64,000 nucleotides of DNA from positions 1-64,000 of the forward strand of contig JAAVGM010000026.1 in NCBI GenBank assembly GCA_014800245.1, read 5' to 3'. Below the pieces are notes generated by a model. That model did not search any database and was not told the DNA's origin. It saw nothing but the letters and a program-made list of their open reading frames with translations. Numbering within the stretch: position 1 is the first letter of the stretch; each line of letters begins with the position of its first letter. Source of the stretch: Bacteroidales bacterium (GTDB lineage: Bacteria > Bacteroidota > Bacteroidia > Bacteroidales > Muribaculaceae). Below, one piece after another: positions 62,878-64,000 of the stretch. The position numbers were made by a program, and so were the translations under genes.

Positions 62878-64000
62878 TCATTTAAGGTTAATATCAAGAA
62901 AATCTTTCACCTTTTTAAAGAGCTGAACTCTCGCATTGCACATAGGGAGACTATGCTCAAATCCGGTGAATGACATCATATCGAAAATCTTTCCTTCAAA
63001 ATTGAGTTTTGAAGTATATTTCAATGTATTATAATAATGTACATTGTCGTCGCTTGTACCCGACATAATGAGAAGGCGAGAATTCATCTTCTCAGTTCTC
63101 TGCAAAGCGGAGGCAATATTATATCCTGATTCGTTTTGCTGCGGCGTACCCATATAGCGCTCAGTATAGATTGAATCGTAGAAACGCCAATCTGTCACCG
63201 GAGCCATAGAAACACCTGCTTTGAATGGATTGGAATCAGCGGATAACTCCATCAAGGTCATATAGCCTCCATAGCTCCAACCGAAACATGCCATATTAGA
63301 AGAATCGATATACGGAAGAGATCCGAAATATTTTGCACCCGAAATCTGATCGGCCGTTTCTATCTCACCAAGATGACGATATACACATGTGGCCCATTCG
63401 CGACTCCGGTTGCCTGTGCCTCTTCCATCCACGCATGCCACAACGTAACCTTGCGATGCAAGATAATAGACACCCTCCATCTTCCAACGATTTACCACCT
63501 CCTGAGAATCCGGACCATTGTATTGATACATCACCAAAGGATACTTTTGGGATGCGTTAAAATTCTCCGGCTTGATGATATATGCATTCATATCCTCCCC
63601 CTGCGCATTCTTCACCTTGAGGAATTCCTTCTTTGGAGCAGAAAGATAACGCGATGCATACGTTGAATTATTCTCTATCTCCAGAATTCGTTTTCCTGAA
63701 TTGTCGCAGATAGAATATACATTAGGAGTGGTTGCATTGCTGTAATTGCTCACATAGTAATGCATATCCGAACTGAATGAAGCAATTTCAGTTCCCTCTT
63801 CAGATGTGAGTCGGCTCACAACACCCTTTGCATCAACAGATCCTACAGAGCGGTTGATTGCTCCAAGAATAGTTGACTGGAAATAATGCTTGCCGGTCTT
63901 GACATCTTTGCCATAATAATCCGTTACGTTCCAATCTCCCTTTGTAAGCTGCTTTATTTGATTGCCGTTGTAGTCATATTCATATAAATGACGATAACCG
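62878..64000 (-). CDS. S9-family dipeptidyl peptidase (DPP-IV like), partial
   Basis: The frame runs open to the right edge, so the N-terminal beta-propeller is outside the window. Visible are the last propeller strands (YEYDYNGNQIKQLTKGDW, FSSDMHYYVSNYSN) and the alpha/beta-hydrolase domain with catalytic Ser in CFGWSYGGYM, Asp in SGTSDDNVHY and His in TGFEHSLP. Releases Xaa-Pro (or Xaa-Ala) dipeptides, usually in the Bacteroidales periplasm. An internal GTG at 63819 is not the start. Confidence 0.95.
   Translation of the reverse strand, partial: GYRHLYEYDYNGNQIKQLTKGDWNVTDYYGKDVKTGKHYFQSTILGAINRSVGSVDAKGVVSRLTSEEGTEIASFSSDMHYYVSNYSNATTPNVYSICDNSGKRILEIENNSTYASRYLSAPKKEFLKVKNAQGEDMNAYIIKPENFNASQKYPLVMYQYNGPDSQEVVNRWKMEGVYYLASQGYVVACVDGRGTGNRSREWATCVYRHLGEIETADQISGAKYFGSLPYIDSSNMACFGWSYGGYMTLMELSADSNPFKAGVSMAPVTDWRFYDSIYTERYMGTPQQNESGYNIASALQRTEKMNSRLLIMSGTSDDNVHYYNTLKYTSKLNFEGKIFDMMSFTGFEHSLPMCNARVQLFKKVKDFLDINLK

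Overview
The window reads as a chromosome segment of a gut-type Bacteroidales bacterium, most likely Muribaculaceae-like (family level is inference). The evidence is the repeated promoter pattern TTTG-N19/20-TAnnTTTG, a short primary sigma factor without region 1.1, a type IX secretion C-terminal domain, a TPP-riboswitch-controlled thiamine TonB receptor with PnuT, a BspA-like leucine-rich-repeat surface protein, and IorA without a ferredoxin tail. Sequence is AT-rich and most of it is ordinary, densely packed core genome.

Left end (1-3.73 kb), accessory: a decayed zone with a nonsense-interrupted conserved gene and a multi-frameshift remnant is followed by a tight three-gene operon with its own promoter. 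It encodes an AbiEi-like winged-helix protein, an AbiEii-like nucleotidyltransferase and a calcineurin-like phosphoesterase. Both junctions are ATGA overlaps and the phosphoesterase is truncated. This is the best candidate here for a little-described defence or toxin-antitoxin system.

3.7-16.4 kb: a LytTR response regulator sits divergent to an unusual LytS-type kinase with two membrane modules and a degenerate second His box, and a BspA-like surface protein follows the kinase. After an MGMT-family protein, a TPR protein and DsbD comes an iorA-iorB-aminotransferase-CoA-transferase operon for oxidative decarboxylation of aromatic 2-oxo acids. Its promoter physically overlaps the divergent dsbD promoter.

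16.4-29.7 kb: a 40-residue small protein, a CDF metal transporter, purN, a large TPR protein, rpoD with a beta-barrel protein, HtrA, an NlpC/P60 lipoprotein, dnaE-trxA and a conserved unknown. 29.7-43.4 kb: thiamine uptake locus (TPP riboswitch, TonB receptor, PnuT), CorA, RlmD, a class A beta-lactamase with a terminator-like leader, ComEC without a recognisable nuclease site, aroE, an M13 peptidase and an ABC-F ATPase.

43.4-64 kb: groES-groEL preceded by an exact sigma-54 -24/-12 sequence, a secreted alpha-amylase, a second NlpC/P60 protein, two identical tRNA-Gln genes, a second CDF transporter, uvrA, a type IX secretion cargo protein, a DUF389 membrane protein, dapA, dnaG, a NatAB-like ABC exporter, miaA, a membrane protein of unknown function and a DPP-IV-like peptidase running off the right edge. 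No insertion sequence, integrase, CRISPR array or rRNA gene was recognised.
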